A model generated the notes under the pieces. It was not told the DNA's origin, did no database searches, and was given only the letters and a program-made list of their open reading frames with translations. This document shows positions 61,201 to 64,000 of a DNA stretch of 64,000 bases, one piece after another. A program made the position numbers and the translations under genes. The first letter of the stretch is position 1. Every line of letters begins with the position of its first letter. Source of the DNA: Ascaris suum (taxonomy: Eukaryota > Nematoda > Chromadorea > Rhabditida > Ascarididae). The stretch covers positions 13,221,358 to 13,285,357 of the forward strand of contig CM024171.1 in the NCBI GenBank assembly GCA_013433145.1. Reading direction: 5' to 3'.

Positions 61201-62733
61201 GGGTGTTATTTTAGTTGCAGGTATTTGATCAATTACCGAACAGGAAGGCACATCTCAGCCGTAAGTGTCACATGTCTTTCGTTCATATCTGCGCAATATC
61301 ATCAACAAATTAAAGGGATTGGTTGAACTGTAGAAAGGCTATGTTATGGCGATATTCATGACGCATTTTACCTCATTTTCAGGAAACCTCAGCCTACACC
61401 CCAGCCGATCAGAAGGGGTTTTCCGAAGAGTCAGCGAAGAAAGAAGAATAAAGTGAAAAAGGTGATGCATTCATCGTTCGCATTCGTTGAAATTATTGCT
61501 TTAGTTGATTGAGCAGGTGGATTGTTTTTGGGCGTATGCGTATTGATAGTGATAAGTGGATAGCTTTATTCGAGGACAATGCAACGGTTGGGGTTTGTTC
61601 ATATTTTCAATGTTGATTAAATGAAGGAATTGGTACTCACGATATTGGTTAAGGCTTGGCTGTTAGTATTGTTCATTCGCATTGCAGAATGATGTTTTTT
61701 TAAAGAAAGCACAAAGTTTGATTGCATTATTTGCCTAATAATGATAAAAAATTTTCATGGTGATTTTTTACCAGTGAAGATGAAAACGAATAGTCAACAT
61801 TTATGCCTAACTCGTTCTGAATGTAATTCTCCCTGTTGAAGGAAATAAACGCTGCCCATAGGGTCCCTGGTTCAGGTAAGTACAACGTGTTTGGCAATGA
61901 TTTTTGCACAGGTGATTGGTTGTATTGCTAGAACGTTGTAATGAGATGCATATGAATGATGCGCGTTTGATGAGTGAATTGCATGCACCAGTTAAGATAT
62001 TGCATACATATCCCAGAGTGCGCCACATATGGGGTGAATGCAGCCCCAACAACCTTTTGATGCTTTGAATTTCTTTCGCACAGAAAAGCGGTGCAAAAAG
62101 TAGTAGCGATAAGTCGGATACTCCGATGTTTATTTGTTGAAAAATGCTTTTGACTGATCGGCTTAGGCGAAAGATTAGGGGAAAGATGGAGCTATATCTT
62201 TAAGTGATGATTACAAAATTTGAGCTCATTTGGGCAGTAAAGGGGCTGTTGAGAGAAGAAGGAAAAGAGTCCTTTTCCTTAACTGCCGTTAACTGCCCTA
62301 GCTCCGGTTTCTGTTGAAGCTACTAGCAGATGTTGTTTTGAAGTACGAACTGATGCTGCTATTCTTGGAACGAAAATGCATTGCAGCTGTTAACATATTT
62401 TGCTGCTTAAGGAATCGTTAGAGTTGCCGCGAGACAGATATCGCTGGTAAGAAAAGCTCCAAAGTGTAGTATTCTTATTTTCGTATCATGTTAATGGGTG
62501 TTTGTGGCTAATACTCTCATCGGCAATGTAACCGTTATTTCAACTGACGTGATGGTTTTGCTTTTGCAGTGAGGAGGTTCTCTGTTATCAGATAAGTGCA
62601 TTTCACTAGATTGATTTTAGCGTTTTCTAATTATTTGCAGCAATCGAAACGCGTAAAGAATGTTTCGACAAAACATGAGACCAAGCAAAAGAAGGAGAAG
62701 GACGTTTTCGACCTGAGCAGTGGGACCGATTAG
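40228..62733 (+). CDS. large coiled-coil protein, about 21 exons, function unknown
   Basis: Exons: 40228-40308, 41000-41133, 42745-42817, 43956-44078, 44708-44778, 45486-45588, 46352-46447, 54753-55003, 55282-55392, 55924-56004, 56292-56447, 57470-57601, 57895-58155, 59027-59153, 59624-59721, 60186-60263, 60529-60632, 60685-60711, 61221-61260, 61393-61461 and 62641-62733 (TAG). Phases match throughout except between exons 3 and 4, where a site or small exon is missed. The product is about 770 residues. It begins MMSDEFDKVLADYDQKMEGL; residues from about 25 to 600 are Glu/Lys/Gln/Leu-rich heptad-like coiled coil (LKEEVRSIDAIIASRTETKR). The tail is Ser/Thr/Pro-rich, with VTSTPM near residue 688, then very basic (KSQRRKKNKVKKQSKR), ending DVFDLSSGTD. 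The TSTP motif fits a polo-box docking site and the layout resembles synaptonemal or centrosomal scaffold proteins, but no family can be named. The 3' exons (60529 onwards) and exon 8 have weak acceptors. Confidence 0.7.
43288..43527 (+). repeat. pyrimidine-rich (CT) tract in a coiled-coil gene intron
   Basis: About 240 nt of almost pure C/T runs (CCCATCCCTCCCTCTTCTCC and similar) lie in intron 3 on the sense strand. It is not a simple short-period repeat. It is far more C-rich than the surrounding intron. Confidence 0.7.
45961..45974. repeat. C14 homopolymer tract
   Basis: Fourteen C within the intron between the exons ending at 45588 and starting at 46352, less than 500 bp before the minisatellite. 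Confidence 0.9.
46449..54092 (+). repeat. 24-bp G-rich minisatellite, about 318 tandem copies, intronic
   Basis: The unit, written from the array start, is TATAACAGGGTGGATGGGG followed by TATCA (24 nt). Most units differ only at a few sites: TATCAT or TGTCAT; AGGGTGG or AGGATGG; rarer GGAGGGG, GTGCATGG, CATGTAAC, CACATAAC and GATAGGG. A minority of units have lost one base (near 46957, 47277, 49198, 49291, 49508, 49530, 49650, 51497 and 52253), and 52675 and 53825 hold larger changes. The last two units (54040-54092) are more diverged. The array fills 7.6 kb of the 8.3-kb intron between the coiled-coil exons at 46352-46447 and 54753-55003. Long open frames arise because 24 is divisible by three and the unit lacks stops in two plus and two minus frames; they are not evidence of coding. 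Confidence 0.98.
54093..54752 (+). other. remainder of the large intron
   Basis: Ordinary AT-rich intron sequence follows the array. TTTAATACAG at 54113-54122 is a good acceptor, but the sequence after it closes quickly in the required frame. The acceptor used in the model (GATGAGTAG before 54753) is weak; alternatives two and five bases downstream change the phase. Confidence 0.5.
56192..56249. repeat. two-copy 29-bp tandem duplication
   Basis: The unit beginning TGCAAAGTAGTTGGGAATTC at 56192-56220 repeats at 56221-56249 with two substitutions. It lies in the intron just before the exon at 56292, close to its acceptor. Confidence 0.85.
60112..60122. repeat. G11 homopolymer tract
   Basis: Eleven G on the sense strand within a coiled-coil gene intron, preceded by GTGGGGC. 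Confidence 0.9.
62084..62140 (+). CDS. possible alternative terminal exon of the coiled-coil gene
   Basis: After TTTCTTTCGCACAG, in phase 0 with the exon ending at 61461, a frame reads KSGAKSSSDKSDTPMFIC and stops with TGA. It lies between the last two modelled exons. It would replace the basic VFDLSSGTD end with a short Ser-rich end. No donor keeps it in phase with 62641, so it would have to be terminal if used. Confidence 0.28.
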   Translation, partial: KSGAKSSSDKSDTPMFIC

Positions 62734-64000
62734 AGATATGGCACAATGAGCCAACGTCCAGTTTGCTGTTGACATCCATGTAATATCCGCTGTTTTCAAC
62801 ATTCTCCAGTTGTCTAGATTGGTTTTTCTTATATGCGCGCTCATTTCCTGACTCATGTGTATGCGTTCTGTTGTTTTACAATCCTCGGTCATTACGCATA
62901 TGTTCATCCTTTAAACTGGTTCACATCGAATACAATGTGCTGTACTGGAATTGGATAAGGCATGCAACTCTTGGCTGCTAAATGGTTATTTCTCTTGGTC
63001 GCTCAATGATCATTTGTTGCGCACTCGTGTGCTAATTTTACTTCCCACTCTCGGGAGTTGCGCGCTCACCTTGTGAATTGATCATCATTTTAGCGTGCGA
63101 CGATGTTCCGGTTGTCGAGTGATCTGTGGTTGCACTTCACCGAAGCTGTGTGAGCCATCTCCTTGTGCAGATTTAAGTCGAATATCTGAATAGATATGAT
63201 TTCCAACACAAATTGCATCTTTCTCATGCACTCTTATTTTCTTTCAGCAATGCTTTTTAATTTGTCATTTGATTTTGTCACAGTTCGTTCAAGATAATTT
63301 CATGTCCTCGAACTGCGTCTCGTCTGTTAATTTTTAAGACTGATTGCCGTTTAAGTTTTACACGTAAACATTAGAACGATCCCACGAGGAGGGTTGACGT
63401 ATTATATTTCCTGTTCTTAACCTTATTCCATTATCTTCTTTCATTGAGGAAGTTGTGTCATCTGTTTTCGTTATTATTCAGTTTCATTTTGACGACTGTT
63501 TTTTGCCATGTATCTGTATGCTGAGACGATCTGTAGTTTGTTGCTGTATATGAGCATAAAGAAATATTGTCATTTTCTTTACGCCCTCATGTGTAAGTGT
63601 GTAAGTGTTAAATCTCTAGGTTCAGATAGCACTTGATTACCTGTTATAACGGTGATGCCTTCACACGACCTCCATTGTTGCAAACGGCCAAGTCTCATCT
63701 GATCACAACTGATGTCTGTTTATCGAATTTTGCAAAGAATTCATTTTATGGTAACTACGTCGGAGTGGCTGTTAAACGTTTATATGGGTTCCTTCCGCCT
63801 ACTCTTCGTCCCCTTCCAGAGTTCACGTAAGCTCTCTTCTATGTTAGTGCAAAAGAATGTTCGGAGAGAGCACGGAAGCGTTTGCCGGTAGATCAGATGC
63901 ACGAATCCACTAATTTTGATATTTTTTAAGGGGAAGTAGTGATAGTGATCACGGCTATTCATCTTGACGACTTTTTGAGAATGTGAGGAATCTTCATTCT
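62734..64000. other. 3' flank, no gene recognised
   Basis: T-rich sequence follows the TAG at 62731-62733. No canonical AATAAA is seen close to the stop. Short frames near 63633-63962 have no splice context or motif. Confidence 0.4.

Noticed and set aside
61825..61876. Possible exon ending at a perfect GGTTCAG|GTAAGT donor
   Set aside because: No acceptor gives a length divisible by three, while its neighbours (61461 and 62641) already join in phase.

Overview
The window looks like nuclear DNA of a clade V (rhabditid/strongylid, hookworm-like) nematode. Two intact major sperm protein (MSP) genes give the clearest taxonomic signal. Genes are split into short exons with TTTCAG-type acceptors, the base composition is AT-rich, and there is an RTE-type LINE remnant. 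No bacterial operon, CRISPR array or rRNA is visible. tRNA genes could not be searched for reliably by eye.

Layout. 0-4.5 kb: mostly non-coding, one weak exon candidate. 4.6-7.4 kb (-): five phase-matched exons of a single-pass membrane protein with a long hydrophilic tail, family not recognised. 8.3-8.7 kb: a GC-rich block and a fold-back repeat. 12.6-16.1 kb: an inverted repeat of about 954 bp per arm. Each arm carries a complete two-exon MSP gene with its own TATA box and poly(A) signal, transcribed outward, and the two encode the same 127-residue protein. 18.5-18.7 kb: a second strong fold-back. 20.4-26.9 kb (-): five phase-matched exons of an ABHD17-like serine hydrolase with a full catalytic triad. 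32.8-34.0 kb (-): four phase-matched exons of an unidentified protein. 39.0-39.4 kb: a decayed LINE reverse-transcriptase C-terminus.

40.2-62.7 kb (+) is dominated by one large gene of about 21 short exons. It encodes a roughly 770-residue coiled-coil protein with a disordered, basic tail. One 8.3 kb intron of this gene is almost filled by a 7.6 kb minisatellite of about 318 copies of a 24-bp G-rich unit. The array starts directly at the 5' splice site of the intron, is open in four of six reading frames, and shows nested duplications.

The genes do not form an obvious pathway. MSP is sperm cytoskeleton; the coiled-coil protein has the architecture of a structural (possibly meiotic or centrosomal) protein, but that is conjecture. 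Exon coordinates were set by hand from splice consensus and reading phase, so transcript data should overrule them. The most unusual object is the intronic minisatellite and its placement inside a gene that otherwise looks intact.
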